Shown here: positions 1 through 8,460 of the stretch, in pieces
How the letters are laid out: every line of letters starts with the position of its first letter
How positions within the stretch are numbered: the stretch's first letter is position 1
From: Corallococcus sp. NCRR
GTDB taxonomy: Bacteria; Myxococcota; Myxococcia; Myxococcales; Myxococcaceae
DNA: 64,000 nt
Reading direction: 5' to 3'
Assembly (NCBI RefSeq): GCF_026965535.1
Contig: NZ_CP114039.1
Coordinates: 1,178,001-1,242,000 of the forward strand
Program-made: the position numbers and the translations under genes
The notes under the pieces: model-generated
The model's input: the letters and a program-made list of their open reading frames with translations, nothing else
The model's database searches: none
What the model was told of the DNA's origin: nothing

Positions 1-443
1 GCTTCGGCTACTTCGGCGCGGGCTACGAGCTGTCGCGCTTCTCCGCCGTGGGCCTCTCCGAGGAGCCCCAGTCCGACCAGCGCGTGCCCCAGGACTTCTC
101 CGGCTACCTGGAGGTGTCCGTGGCGCGAGGCGACGGACCGGACTCCCCGGAGGTGGTGGCCAGCGGCGCCGTGGAGTACTCCGCCTTCGGCCGCGCGGAC
201 GGCGACCTGTCCCTGAGCTTCAGCAGCCCGGGCGGCGAGTCGCGAGGCATCGCGCGCGTGATCGTGGTGGGCCTGGGTGACAAGCCCCGCTACTCGGTGG
301 CCGCGGAGTTCCGCCAGCGCGTGCTGCCCGCCATGTACATCTGGGGCGCGGGCTCCACGCAGACCTTCCCGCAGCCGGACGGCACGCTGGTGCAAGGCGT
401 GAGCGCGGGCGCGGGCGTGGGCGTGGACTTCGCCCGCCGCTAG
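1..443 (+). CDS. Hypothetical protein, C-terminal part (5' end outside window)
   Basis: The reading frame is open from base 3 and ends at the TAG at 441-443, giving about 146 residues of a C-terminus. No stop or convincing start lies upstream, so the gene begins before the window. The visible part is rich in Gly, Ser and alternating hydrophobic residues (for example ARVIVVGLGDK), a pattern seen in beta-rich secreted or outer-membrane proteins. I do not recognise a family. Its stop overlaps that of the convergent phospholipase D-like gene: both strands use the palindrome CTAG at 440-443. Confidence 0.7.
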   Translation, partial: FGYFGAGYELSRFSAVGLSEEPQSDQRVPQDFSGYLEVSVARGDGPDSPEVVASGAVEYSAFGRADGDLSLSFSSPGGESRGIARVIVVGLGDKPRYSVAAEFRQRVLPAMYIWGAGSTQTFPQPDGTLVQGVSAGAGVGVDFARR

Positions 444-2116
444 CTCCCCAGCGTCCCGCCCTCTTCCTGAACGGGATCGCAGGGCAGGATGGCGCTGTGC
501 CGCCGGGCCGTCTCGCACGACTTGCCCACCAGCCAGCGCGACAAGAGGCGCACGCCGGAGGCGAAGAGGCCGTCGTCGCCCTTGTGCAGGGCCTCGAAGA
601 GGGACTCGTCCAGCACCGACTCCTCCGGGTCGATGAGGAACTCCTCCGGCTCCAGCGGCTTGAAGAGGGGGTTCTGGTCGAACACCGTCTCCAGCGGGTG
701 CGGACGCAGCCGGTGCTGTCCCGCGTGGGCCAGCCCGTCCAACGTCTCCACCATGTGCGTCGCGTCCACCAGCGGGCGCAGCGCGGCCACACCCGCCAGG
801 CCTGCCTGCTCCGCCATCAGCGACACGCGCACGCGGCGGATGGCGCGCGACACGGCGTCGCCGGGGCCTTCCGCCTCCCAGCTCAGGTTGAGCTCCGAAT
901 CCAGGCCCAGGCTGCGGTTGGTCGTGTTCGCCGAGCCAATGGTCATGAAGGTGTCATCCACGATGAGCACCTTCGAGTGGATGTACGTGAAGACGTCCGA
1001 GCCGTCCTCGTCCTTCGCCGCCGAGCCGTACACCGCGAAGCCGTGGCCCGTCTCGGATGCCACCGCGCGCAGCGCGCGCAAGAGGCGCACCTGGGCGACA
1101 CCCATGGCGATCTGCTCACGCAGCGCCTCCGGCTGACGGGGCAGCACCAGCATCACCTGGAGCCGGGGCCGTCCGGCCGCGCGCATGCGTTTGACGAGCG
1201 CGTCGTAGATGGCGCGCGAGGAGAAGTACTGGTTCTCGATGTAGATGAAGCGCTCGGCCGCGTCGATGGCGTCCACGTACAGCGCGCGGATCTCCTGCAC
1301 CTCGTCCTGCGGCGGCAGGAGCGTCTTGCCGAAGGTGCGGCTGATGGCCACCGGGCCCGGAGGCGCGGGCATCGTCGCTTCGAAAGTCATGTCGTCGCGG
1401 TTCACGGGCTCCAGGCGGAGCTCGCCTCCGCCCGAGTGCGCCCAGCGCGCCTCGAACAGCTCCGCGAGCGGCTTCACCGCGGGGCCCGTCAGCACCGTCT
1501 GCACGTCGTGGTAGGGCCCGTGCGGGTCGCGGCCGGAGTCGCAGCGCAGCTTCGAGCGCGCGGGGTGGTCCCGGTCATCCCAGCGGCAGTCACACACGTC
1601 CATGCCACCGGTGAAGGCCATCACGCCGTCCACGACGACGAGCTTCTGGTGATGGGCGCCGTACAGCGGACTGGAGGAATCGAAGCGGAAGCGCAGCCGT
1701 TCGTTCGTCGTCCAGTTGAAGAGCAGGTTCTGCATCCACTCGCGCTCCATGGCGAGCAGCATGCTGAAGTCCCACGCGAGGATGTAGACGTGCAGCTCCG
1801 GGTTCTCCCGGCACATCTGATCCAGCAGCGGCAGCAGCCGGACTTCGCCGCCGTTCGCCTCCTCCAGGTCCTCACCGCGCAGCAACGTCACGTCGCTGTC
1901 GAACTGCCAACCGGTGATGACAATGGAGCGGCGGGCCTTCCGGATGGCCCGATACAGCTCCCGGTAGTAGTCCCGGGCGTCCACCAGCACGCCCGCGTCA
2001 TGCGTTTCCGAACGCGTCCAGCAGTTGCGTCCGGGGCTGAGAATGCGTTTCACGTCGGTCACCTGGCCCTGGAGTGGATTCCCGATGTCTCGTCCGCGCC
2101 CGGCCGGCGGAAGCAT
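440..2116 (-). CDS. Phospholipase D/cardiolipin synthase family protein
   Basis: About 558 residues with two HKD (HxKxxxxD) motifs typical of the phospholipase D superfamily. The first is HHQKLVVVDG near residue 156. The second is IHSKVLIVDD near residue 380, followed by the family-typical GSANTTNRS. Enzymes of this kind cleave or transfer phosphatidyl groups, and the closest functional guess is a cardiolipin synthase-like or secreted PLD-like transphosphatidylase. I see no obvious N-terminal membrane segments, unlike classical ClsA. I start at the ATG at 2116, which overlaps the stop of the upstream 78-residue gene as TGATG, implying translational coupling; an in-frame GTG sits one codon earlier. 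Substrate is not deducible from sequence. Confidence 0.88.
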   Translation of the reverse strand: MLPPAGRGRDIGNPLQGQVTDVKRILSPGRNCWTRSETHDAGVLVDARDYYRELYRAIRKARRSIVITGWQFDSDVTLLRGEDLEEANGGEVRLLPLLDQMCRENPELHVYILAWDFSMLLAMEREWMQNLLFNWTTNERLRFRFDSSSPLYGAHHQKLVVVDGVMAFTGGMDVCDCRWDDRDHPARSKLRCDSGRDPHGPYHDVQTVLTGPAVKPLAELFEARWAHSGGGELRLEPVNRDDMTFEATMPAPPGPVAISRTFGKTLLPPQDEVQEIRALYVDAIDAAERFIYIENQYFSSRAIYDALVKRMRAAGRPRLQVMLVLPRQPEALREQIAMGVAQVRLLRALRAVASETGHGFAVYGSAAKDEDGSDVFTYIHSKVLIVDDTFMTIGSANTTNRSLGLDSELNLSWEAEGPGDAVSRAIRRVRVSLMAEQAGLAGVAALRPLVDATHMVETLDGLAHAGQHRLRPHPLETVFDQNPLFKPLEPEEFLIDPEESVLDESLFEALHKGDDGLFASGVRLLSRWLVGKSCETARRHSAILPCDPVQEEGGTLGS

Positions 2117-2352
2117 CACCCCACGAAGACAATGTGCTTTCCGGTCGCCAGCGTCATGTCGGTGGAGGAAACAACCTTGGCCACCTTGCGAGCCTCGCCA
2201 CCCACGGTGTCGAAGGCCGCGGCGATCAGGTCACCGAGCGTCACCTGCACGCGCTTCGCCTGCTTGCCGGCGTTGGACACGGCCTTGACCGTCTTCGCCT
2301 TCACCTGACGGGCCTTGCGCTGGATGGTCTGCTTCTGGGTCTTGGTCGCCAT
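2116..2352 (-). CDS. Small basic hypothetical protein (78 aa)
   Basis: A 78-residue protein with a strongly basic, Lys/Gln-rich first 35 residues (MATKTQKQTIQRKARQ...) and a mixed hydrophobic C-terminal half ending KHIVFVG. I do not recognise a family. The basic half could bind nucleic acid or acidic lipid; this is a guess from composition. I chose the ATG at 2350-2352 because a GGAG stands about 11 bases upstream. The frame stays open further upstream, but only through a low-complexity repeat. Its stop overlaps the ATG of the PLD-family gene, so the two are probably one operon. Confidence 0.65.
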   Translation of the reverse strand: MATKTQKQTIQRKARQVKAKTVKAVSNAGKQAKRVQVTLGDLIAAAFDTVGGEARKVAKVVSSTDMTLATGKHIVFVG

Positions 2353-2394
2353 GGTCTTCGTTCTCCGAGGATGAAGTGTCTGCCCGTCTGCGTG

Positions 2395-2695
2395 ATGTGC
2401 CGTACCGCCCCGTACCGCCCGTCCTGCCGTGCTGCCCCTGCCCCGTCCCGCCCGTACCGCCCCGTGCTGCCCCGACCCGCCCTGCCCCGTACCGCCTTGC
2501 TGCCCCGCCGCCCTGCCCGCCCGTACCGCCCCGACCCGCCCTGCCCCGTACCGCCCCGTCCTGCCTTGCTGCCCCGACCCGCCCTGCCCCGTCCTGCCTT
2601 GCTGCCCCGTCCCGCCGCCCTGCCCCGTACCGCCCCGTGCTGCCCCGTCCCGCCCCGCCGCCCTGCCCGCCCACCGTCCCGCCCGTCCTGCCCTC
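2395..2695. repeat. Degenerate C-rich pentanucleotide repeat tract (about 300 bp)
   Basis: The plus strand here is almost free of A and built from five-base words such as CCCTG, CCCCG, TACCG, TCCTG and CCTTG, repeated with a period of five and a few phase slips. The minus strand is correspondingly G-rich, with many GGGG or GGG runs separated by 1-6 bases, the pattern needed for G-quadruplexes. It lies directly upstream of the 78-residue gene and its PLD partner. Several frames are open through it, but their translations are low-complexity Pro/Arg/Ala or Gly/Arg strings, so I treat the tract as noncoding. From 2700 to 3065 I see no gene. Confidence 0.8.
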
Positions 2696-3065
2696 AGACC
2701 CAAGAGCAACTGCCGTGCCGTCGCTCAAACCGGCGTTTTTCGAGGGAAGAAAGTCCGCGGGCCCCCTGTCACGCCGGGCAGGACTGTCTTTCTTTCAGCC
2801 CCGCTCCAGGTAGTTCCGCCCTCTTTCCTGCCCTCCGGTGCCATGCGCACCCCGGCGCACGTCAGGCGTGGAACGGAGCTGTCCGACGCTGGGACAGCAC
2901 ACCGTCCACGCAGGGGTGGATGTGCGAGGACCTGGGAAGATTCAGGGACGGGGAACCCTGACGCGGGGCCGCCCGGGGAACAGGGGGCCATCCAGGCGTC
3001 AGGGTGGGGATTCCGCGGACGGCGCCTGCCTCCAGGGCGGCGCGCATCCGGCACGACTCACACGG

Positions 3066-3518
3066 CTACTTCGACGGCGGCACCAGGACGAGGATGAGCT
3101 CGCCCCCCACGTGCTTGCCGGCCTTCTGGTACACGGCGCCCTGGCGGCCCAGCTCCACCTCCACGGAGGACTGGTTCGGGATGATGACGCGCAGCGTGGC
3201 GCTGCCGTCCTTCATGCCCAAAAGCTGGAGCGACGCGTTCGTCCCGTTGGGGAGCTTCACTTCCGTGGGCTTCTGGGCGCCCACCTCCACGGTGTCCAGC
3301 GACATGCGCTTGAAGGAGGTGAAGCTGAAGTTCTGCTTCTGGAACGCCTCCTTCATCTTGGAGAGCTCCGGGGGGTCCACCACGGTGCCCTTGTTGGAGG
3401 CCAGCACCACCTCCACCTGCACCTTCACCTTCTGCTCCTGGGCGGAGGCGACCGCCGGCCCCATCACCAGACCCACGGCGAACAGCAGTGCCAGCACCGC
3501 CCACGTCGGCTTCGTCAT
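3066..3518 (-). CDS. Secreted hypothetical protein of the ECF sigma operon
   Basis: 150 residues beginning with a clear Sec signal peptide (MTKPTWAVLALLFAVGLVMG, cleavage near AVASAQ at about residue 27). The mature part is a small, probably beta-rich domain of about 123 residues ending in LVLVPPSK. I know no named family. Its ATG overlaps the TGA of the upstream anti-sigma gene (ATGA), so the two are translationally coupled. By position it may be an envelope sensor or target of the sigma/anti-sigma pair; this is inference from context. Confidence 0.75.
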   Translation of the reverse strand: MTKPTWAVLALLFAVGLVMGPAVASAQEQKVKVQVEVVLASNKGTVVDPPELSKMKEAFQKQNFSFTSFKRMSLDTVEVGAQKPTEVKLPNGTNASLQLLGMKDGSATLRVIIPNQSSVEVELGRQGAVYQKAGKHVGGELILVLVPPSK

Positions 3519-4162
3519 AGCGCTCCTCCGGTGGGCCGGGGCGGGACGGACGGAGCCGGCGCCGGCTGTCCTTCCTGGTCCTCCGGCGTCACGCTCGAAT
3601 CCTGGGACTCCACCGCGCCCGGCTTCTTCTCCTTCACGGGCTCCGGGGCCTGCTCCTGCTCGTCCACCATCCAGATGATGGAGCCGCCGCCTTCGGTCTC
3701 CATCACCACCGGGGCCACGCGGGCGCCCTGGTAGGACTGGATGGACTTCACCGTCATGCGCTCGGCGGCGTAGCCCTCCGGCGCGTTGTCGCGCAGCACC
3801 AGCGGCAGCGCCACCAGCATCACCACCGCGGCGGTGGCCAGCGACGAAATCATCGCCGTGCGCTGGTAGAGGAACATCTCCGACAGGGCCAGCCGCATCC
3901 GTTCAATGAGGGGCGGCTTCTCCGGCGTCACCCGGGCCATGACCTTCTGGGCGAAGTCCTTGAAGTCGACGTCGTCCACCGCCATGTCCAGGCCCACCCG
4001 GAGCAACCCGGACTCCGCGCGCAGGTCCGCCGCGCGGCCCGTGCAATCCCGGCAGGCGGCCAGGTGCCGCTCCACGTGGACGCGCTCCCCGGGAGCGAGT
4101 TCACCGTCGATGTAGGGAGACAGGAGCGGTACGAAACGCTCACACGCGGGATTTCCGGCCAT
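3515..4162 (-). CDS. Membrane-anchored zinc-finger anti-sigma factor
   Basis: About 215 residues. The N-terminus has the HxxxCxxC signature of zinc-binding anti-sigma domains (H33, C37, C40, with C7 as a candidate extra ligand). A single membrane segment lies near residues 98-120 (ISSLATAAVVMLVALPLVL), and the C-terminus is Pro/Glu-rich and probably periplasmic. Such proteins bind their cognate ECF sigma factor in the cytoplasm and release it on an envelope or redox signal. The gene lies 85 bp downstream of the sigma gene and overlaps the secreted-protein gene by 4 bp. I prefer the ATG at 4162; a GTG three codons upstream is possible. Confidence 0.85.
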   Translation of the reverse strand: MAGNPACERFVPLLSPYIDGELAPGERVHVERHLAACRDCTGRAADLRAESGLLRVGLDMAVDDVDFKDFAQKVMARVTPEKPPLIERMRLALSEMFLYQRTAMISSLATAAVVMLVALPLVLRDNAPEGYAAERMTVKSIQSYQGARVAPVVMETEGGGSIIWMVDEQEQAPEPVKEKKPGAVESQDSSVTPEDQEGQPAPAPSVPPRPTGGAL

Positions 4163-4247
4163 ACTCTTCACCCTGCGGGCTGGTGGGAATTCGTCGGTGG
4201 GGACGCGACGGGACCCTCGGATATTCGAGGAGGCCTTTCTGGCGTCC

Positions 4248-4862
4248 TCATTCGTTGCCCACCCCGCTCTTGGCTTCGTCCAGCTCCAGATAATCCCCCA
4301 GGATTTTCTGCACCTTGGCGCGCGCGTGGAAGAGCCGGCTCATCACCGTGCCCTTGGGGATGTCCAGCGTGCGGGCCAGGTCCTCGTAGGACATTCCTTC
4401 AATCTCGCGCAGCAGGAGGATGGCGCGGTGCTTCTCCGGCACCGTGGCCAGGGCCTCCTGGATCTTCTCCGCCAGCTCCTTGCGCAGGGCGCTCTTCTGG
4501 GGATTGGTCCCCAGGCGGCTGCCGAGCGCGCCGATGCGGGCCTCGGAGAGGTCCACGTCCTGCGTCTCGTCGAACTCCACGGGCTCGCCGCCGCCGCGGC
4601 GCTTGCGCAGCACGTCGATGCAGATGTTGGACGTGATGCGGTAGAGCCACGTGTAGAAGGACGCGTCGCCCTTGAAGTGGTCCAGGTACTTGTAGACCTT
4701 GACGAACGCCTCTTGCGAGACGTCCATCGCCTCCTCCTTGTCCTTCAGCATTCCGAGCGCGACGGCATACACCTTGCGCTGGTAACGCTCGACGAGGAGC
4801 TTGAAGGCGCGCTGGTCCCCGCTGCGGACGCGCTTGACGAGTGTGAGGTCGTCGGTGGCCAA
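4248..4862 (-). CDS. ECF (sigma-70 group 4) RNA polymerase sigma factor
   Basis: About 204 residues with sigma region 2 (FKLLVERYQRKVYAVALGML, then EAMDVSQEAFVKVYKYLDHF and FYTWLYRITSNICID) and region 4 (LPEKHR-like VPEKHRAILLLREIEGMSYEDLA, then IPKGTVMSRLFHARAKVQ). It directs RNA polymerase to a specific promoter set. It resembles RpoE/RpoE1-type sigma factors, but I do not claim orthology. Homology begins at ATDDLTLVKRV, so I start at the TTG at 4860-4862. The frame extends upstream to 5048 without family similarity. The adjacent anti-sigma gene is its likely regulator. The linker between regions 2 and 4 is longer than usual. Confidence 0.9.
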   Translation of the reverse strand: MATDDLTLVKRVRSGDQRAFKLLVERYQRKVYAVALGMLKDKEEAMDVSQEAFVKVYKYLDHFKGDASFYTWLYRITSNICIDVLRKRRGGGEPVEFDETQDVDLSEARIGALGSRLGTNPQKSALRKELAEKIQEALATVPEKHRAILLLREIEGMSYEDLARTLDIPKGTVMSRLFHARAKVQKILGDYLELDEAKSGVGNE

Positions 4863-4923
4863 GTGCGCGGCACCGTAGCACAGGCCGCGCCAACCCCAAT
4901 GATTTCGACGCGCCCCGTCGCTC

Positions 4924-6171
4924 CTAGAGGGAGCTGACGAGCGCGATGGCCGCCAGGGCCAGGCCCACCATGGCCAGCACCGCGCCGAAGACCATGCGGT
5001 CCCACTGGGCCTGGGTGACGGAGGATTCCTCCGTGTCCTCACCCGCACGGAAGGTGTGGAGCACGTTCCAGAACATGCGGGCGCCCAGCCGGCGGTCCGA
5101 GCCGTGGCGGTCCCGGGGATCGTCGTTCTGGAGGGGGCGGCCCTGGGCGTCCCGGCGCACGAAGGGGCCGGGCAGGGGCTGGTAGAGGCCGGGGGTGAGC
5201 GGGGCGGCCTGCTCGGAGTGGCGCACGTCGGGCGGGGGCTCCAGTTGGACGGCGTCCGCGCGCTCGCGGGCCTCTTCCGGCGTGGGCGCGTCCATCACCC
5301 ACATGCCGGCCGCCACGCCGTTCTGCCCGGTGTGGGCGTCCTGGAGCTGCGCGAAGCCCTGGTCCTTGAGGGCCTGCTCGAAGGCGGCCCGGCCCTCTTC
5401 CGCGGGCGGGTGCTGGGCGGCGGCCTCCGCGTAGGCGGCGAAGAAGGCCCACAAGCGGGCCACCCGGTCCGACGAGGGCAGCGACGAGGGCCGCACCTGC
5501 GCGGACAGGAGCGCCGCGTCCGACGCGAAGCGCTTGCCCACCGCGAGGTGGCTCTCCAGGTCGTCCAGGCCGGAGGGGATGAGCGACTCCACGTCCAGCA
5601 CCGGCCCGCGCGCCTCGCCCGCGCCCAGGTAGGGGCTGGCGGTGGTGGGGCTGGAGCCGGGCGTCCGGAAGCCGTCGCCGCCCTTGCGCCGGGGCGTCTG
5701 GGGGGCCGCGCCGGGGGACTCGAAGCCGGTGCCGGCGTCCGCGCGGGGCGCGCGCCCCGTCCCGTCCGCGCGGGGGCCCCGGTTGGGAACGCCGACGCGG
5801 ACCGAGCGGGCCCCCACGTCGCCCCCGTCCGGAGCCACTTCCGTCCCTTCGCCGCCAGGGAGGCCCGGCTCGCCGGGCTCGCCTCCAGGTTCCCTGCCAG
5901 GCTCCAACGACGCGCCGCCGTCCGCCTCTGGCGGAAGCCCCACGGGCGGAGCGCCGATGCGGGTGCGGTCCCCGGGGGAGGTAGTGGGGGTGGAGGTCTC
6001 CATCCCGTCATCGCGGAACGGAGACGCCGGTGACGGGCTCGCGGGCGCGGAGGGCCCACCGCCGGAGCGGGGCCCACCCGAGCCGTTGGGACCCCCTGCG
6101 CGGGGGCCGCGGATGTCGCCGACGTTTCCCATCACGGGGGATTCTCTCACAACGAGAACCCCGAGTTGCAT
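4924..6171 (-). CDS. Hypothetical protein, disordered N-terminus, C-terminal membrane anchor
   Basis: 415 residues. The first 200 or so are low-complexity, rich in Gly, Pro, Ser and Asp, and probably disordered. Residues about 200-330 form a compact Ala/Leu-rich domain. The last 20 residues are one hydrophobic helix (MVFGAVLAMVGLALAAIALV), giving a tail-anchored topology. No family recognised. The start at 6171 has GGGGGAG about 10 bases upstream and lies a few bases after the stop of the pilin-like gene; an internal ATG at 6132 is an alternative. It sits between hemF/pilin-like and the ECF sigma gene on the same strand. Confidence 0.72.
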   Translation of the reverse strand: MQLGVLVVRESPVMGNVGDIRGPRAGGPNGSGGPRSGGGPSAPASPSPASPFRDDGMETSTPTTSPGDRTRIGAPPVGLPPEADGGASLEPGREPGGEPGEPGLPGGEGTEVAPDGGDVGARSVRVGVPNRGPRADGTGRAPRADAGTGFESPGAAPQTPRRKGGDGFRTPGSSPTTASPYLGAGEARGPVLDVESLIPSGLDDLESHLAVGKRFASDAALLSAQVRPSSLPSSDRVARLWAFFAAYAEAAAQHPPAEEGRAAFEQALKDQGFAQLQDAHTGQNGVAAGMWVMDAPTPEEARERADAVQLEPPPDVRHSEQAAPLTPGLYQPLPGPFVRRDAQGRPLQNDDPRDRHGSDRRLGARMFWNVLHTFRAGEDTEESSVTQAQWDRMVFGAVLAMVGLALAAIALVSSL

Positions 6172-6177
6172 GGGGGG

Positions 6178-6708
6178 CTACTCCCCCTCGTGATCCACCT
6201 CCACGGGCGTCGTCATCCCGTTGGCATCCAGACGGACGCGGTACACGGCGTTGAGGCCGTTTCCGTCCGTGTCCGCGCGGGCGAGGCAGGACACCTCCGG
6301 TTCACCCACGGGGCTCTCCTCCACCCGCACCTCGTACTGGAGGTGGACGGTGGGGCCGGGGTCGAAGCCGATGCGACGGAAGTCCTCGTGGTCCTTCGGG
6401 AAGGGCACCGCCTCGCCCCGCTGGGGCACGGGGGCGGGATAGGGCGCGATGGACACGTAGTCGCCGTGCTCGTCGCGGAAGCCCTGCACCGCGTCGCACA
6501 GGGCCAGCACCTGGACGCGGGCCTCGGTGGCCACCTGCTCCGGCGGCACGGTTCCGGAGGCCCTCATCGCGGACAGCCGGGTGATGAACAGGCCGGTGGC
6601 GGCCATCGCCGCGAAGACGGTGACGGCGATGCCCATGCGCACCGCCGTGTTGCGCGGGCGCTCGGGGCCGGGCTCCCCAGGGTTCCCAGTCTCCGAAGAC
6701 GAGGCCAT
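6178..6708 (-). CDS. Pilin-like (pseudopilin-type) membrane protein
   Basis: 176 residues: a polar N-terminus, one hydrophobic segment near residues 25-46 (MGIAVTVFAAMAATGLFITRL), then an extracytoplasmic domain. That domain contains PYPAPVPQRGEAVPFPKDH, a GFDPGPTVHLQYEV stretch and an ADTDGNGLNAVYRV stretch. The last pattern (Asp/Gly-rich, then short strands) is common in pilin-like proteins of myxobacteria and other deltaproteobacteria. The usual prepilin cleavage site and Glu5 are not clear, so I call it pilin-like only. Its ATG overlaps the hemF stop (TGATG), indicating co-translation with hemF. Confidence 0.62.
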   Translation of the reverse strand: MASSSETGNPGEPGPERPRNTAVRMGIAVTVFAAMAATGLFITRLSAMRASGTVPPEQVATEARVQVLALCDAVQGFRDEHGDYVSIAPYPAPVPQRGEAVPFPKDHEDFRRIGFDPGPTVHLQYEVRVEESPVGEPEVSCLARADTDGNGLNAVYRVRLDANGMTTPVEVDHEGE

Positions 6709-7607
6709 CAGGCCCACTCCCGGGGATTGCGCAGCACCTCCAGCAGCCGGGCCTCGGGCGTGCCGGGCTCCGGGTGGTGGTCGTAGCGCCAGCGCACGCG
6801 CGGCGGCAGCGACATGAGGATGGACTCCGTGCGCCCCTGCGTCTCCAGGCCGAAGATGGTGCCCCGGTCGTAGACGAGGTTGAACTCCACGTAGCGGCCC
6901 CGGCGCACCTCCTGCCAGAAGCGCTGTCCTTCCGTCACCGGCGTGTCCTTGTGCTTCTGCGCGATGGGCAGGTACGCGGGGATGAAGCTGTTGCCGCACG
7001 CCTGCACGAAGGCGAACTCGCGCTCCAGGTCGCCGCCCATGTTCTCGAAGAAGAGGCCGCCCAGGCCGCGCGCCTCGCCCCGGTGGCGCAGGTGGAAGTA
7101 CGAATCGCACGCGGCCTTGAAGCGCGGGTAGTACGTGGGGTCGTGCGCGTCGCACGCGGCCTTGAGCGTGCGGTGGAAGTGCGCCGCGTCCTCTTCGTCC
7201 AGGTAGTACGGCGTCAGGTCCGCGCCGCCGCCGAACCACGCGCGCCCGCCCTGGTGGATGAAGCGGTAGTTGGCGTGCACCGTGGGCACATGCGGGCTCT
7301 TCGGGTGCAGCACCAGCGACAGGCCCCCGGCCCAGAAGGTGCGCCCCTCGCCCTGGAGCTTCTTGGCGAAGGCCTCCTCCAACTCGCCGTGGACGATGGA
7401 GATGTTGACGCCCGCCTTCTCCAGGACGGCGCCGTCCTCCAACACGCGGCTGCGGCCGCCACCGCCGCCGGGGCGGCTCCACGCGTCCTCGCGGAAACGG
7501 CCCTGGCCGTCCAGTTGCTCCAGCGCTCCGCAGATGTCGTCCTGGAGCTTCTGGATGAAGGCGGCCATGCGCCCCTTCAACCCCTCCACATCCACCGTCG
7601 CCGTCAT
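6708..7607 (-). CDS. hemF: Oxygen-dependent coproporphyrinogen III oxidase
   Basis: 299 residues, the usual HemF length. The enzyme converts coproporphyrinogen III to protoporphyrinogen IX using O2 in haem synthesis. Family blocks are visible: GAVLEKAGVNISIVHG, VPTVHANYRFI, WFGGGADLTPYYL, FFENMGGD and GRYVEFNLVYDRGT. The start at 7605-7607 has GGGAGA about 10 bases upstream; the frame extends further upstream without HemF similarity. The gene heads a minus-strand run with the pilin-like protein and the ECF sigma cluster. The link to haem-requiring cytochromes elsewhere in the window is only circumstantial. Confidence 0.96.
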   Translation of the reverse strand: MTATVDVEGLKGRMAAFIQKLQDDICGALEQLDGQGRFREDAWSRPGGGGGRSRVLEDGAVLEKAGVNISIVHGELEEAFAKKLQGEGRTFWAGGLSLVLHPKSPHVPTVHANYRFIHQGGRAWFGGGADLTPYYLDEEDAAHFHRTLKAACDAHDPTYYPRFKAACDSYFHLRHRGEARGLGGLFFENMGGDLEREFAFVQACGNSFIPAYLPIAQKHKDTPVTEGQRFWQEVRRGRYVEFNLVYDRGTIFGLETQGRTESILMSLPPRVRWRYDHHPEPGTPEARLLEVLRNPREWA

Positions 7608-7650
7608 GCCCGTCGTCTCCCTGGTTCGGGTTGAACGGGCGGGCACACTA

Positions 7651-8400
7651 CTAGGGGCCCTGGGCGGACGGGGCCTCGAAGTCCACGGGAGGCGTGGACG
7701 GCGCCAGGTTGCCCGCCGCATCGAAGGCCTCGATGCGCGCCCGATAGCTGCGCCCGTCCTCCAGCGAGAACGCTCCACCGCAGGCCTCATGGCCCAGATA
7801 AGCCGTGTTGCCTTGCACGGGCAGCAGGTACTGCTGGGGTGACAGGCCCAGTCGCCGGGGCGACAGCTTCACCACCAGGAAGGCGGGGCTCTCCTCGCGC
7901 AGCGCCAGGTTGAGCTTCACGAAGCGCGCGATGCCCTGGGGCGAGCGGCGCACGAAGCCCTCCGAGACAGCGGGGCGCTTCACCCACTTGGGGGCCTTGG
8001 CGTCCGGCCCCTTGCCGCTCAGCCACGACGGCTGCGCGCCCACCTGGCCATTGAGGAGCGCGACGTTGGGGAGCACCTCCTGCAGGTTCAGGAAGTAGCG
8101 CTTGTCCGGCTGCATCGGCTCCGCCAGCTTGAGGATGATGGTGGCGCGACCCAGGGAGCTCTCCCAGCCCTTGGTGACCTTGAGCTTCACCTCGTGGTCG
8201 GTGGAGACCAGCTTCAGCGGCTTGCCCACCAGCCCCAGCACCGGCGACTTCGCGGTGCCCACGCCCTCCAGCAGGATGCGCATGTTGGTGGGGACGATGC
8301 CGCCGGGCGCGGGATACAGCTGCACTCCGTCCCCGGTGCACTGGGCGGAGGCGTGGGCGGCGGACAGCAGGGCAGCGGCGAACACGAGGGCACGGAACAC
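7651..8400 (-). CDS. Secreted hypothetical protein
   Basis: 249 residues with a Sec signal peptide (MFRALVFAAALLSAAHASAQC, cleavage near residue 19-20). The mature part has an N-terminal beta-rich half with an LKLAEPMQPDKRYFLNLQEV segment and a C-terminal stretch resembling a fibronectin III-like strand pattern (YRARIEAFDAAGNLAPSTPPVDF). No catalytic motif is apparent and I recognise no named family. It is probably a periplasmic or surface protein. It lies between hemF and the DUF3467 gene, all on the minus strand, with gaps of 43 and 60 bp. Confidence 0.72.
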   Translation of the reverse strand: MFRALVFAAALLSAAHASAQCTGDGVQLYPAPGGIVPTNMRILLEGVGTAKSPVLGLVGKPLKLVSTDHEVKLKVTKGWESSLGRATIILKLAEPMQPDKRYFLNLQEVLPNVALLNGQVGAQPSWLSGKGPDAKAPKWVKRPAVSEGFVRRSPQGIARFVKLNLALREESPAFLVVKLSPRRLGLSPQQYLLPVQGNTAYLGHEACGGAFSLEDGRSYRARIEAFDAAGNLAPSTPPVDFEAPSAQGP

Positions 8401-8460
8401 GATGCCGTGCAGTGTGCGCCGGGAATGGCCGGGAGGGAAAGTCCCGATGGACCCGGCCCG

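Noticed and set aside
2353-2709. N-terminal extension of the 78-residue protein into the G-rich repeat
   Set aside because: The extension translates as Gly/Arg/Ala repeats only, and a good ribosome-binding site precedes the internal ATG at 2352.
3585-3605. tRNA-like T-loop word (CTCGAATCC)
   Set aside because: It lies inside the anti-sigma gene and no acceptor or anticodon stems can be folded around it.
4863-5048. Upstream extension of the ECF sigma factor to an ATG-type start at 5048
   Set aside because: The extra 62 residues are Arg/Pro/Trp-rich, overlap the upstream gene and show no sigma similarity.
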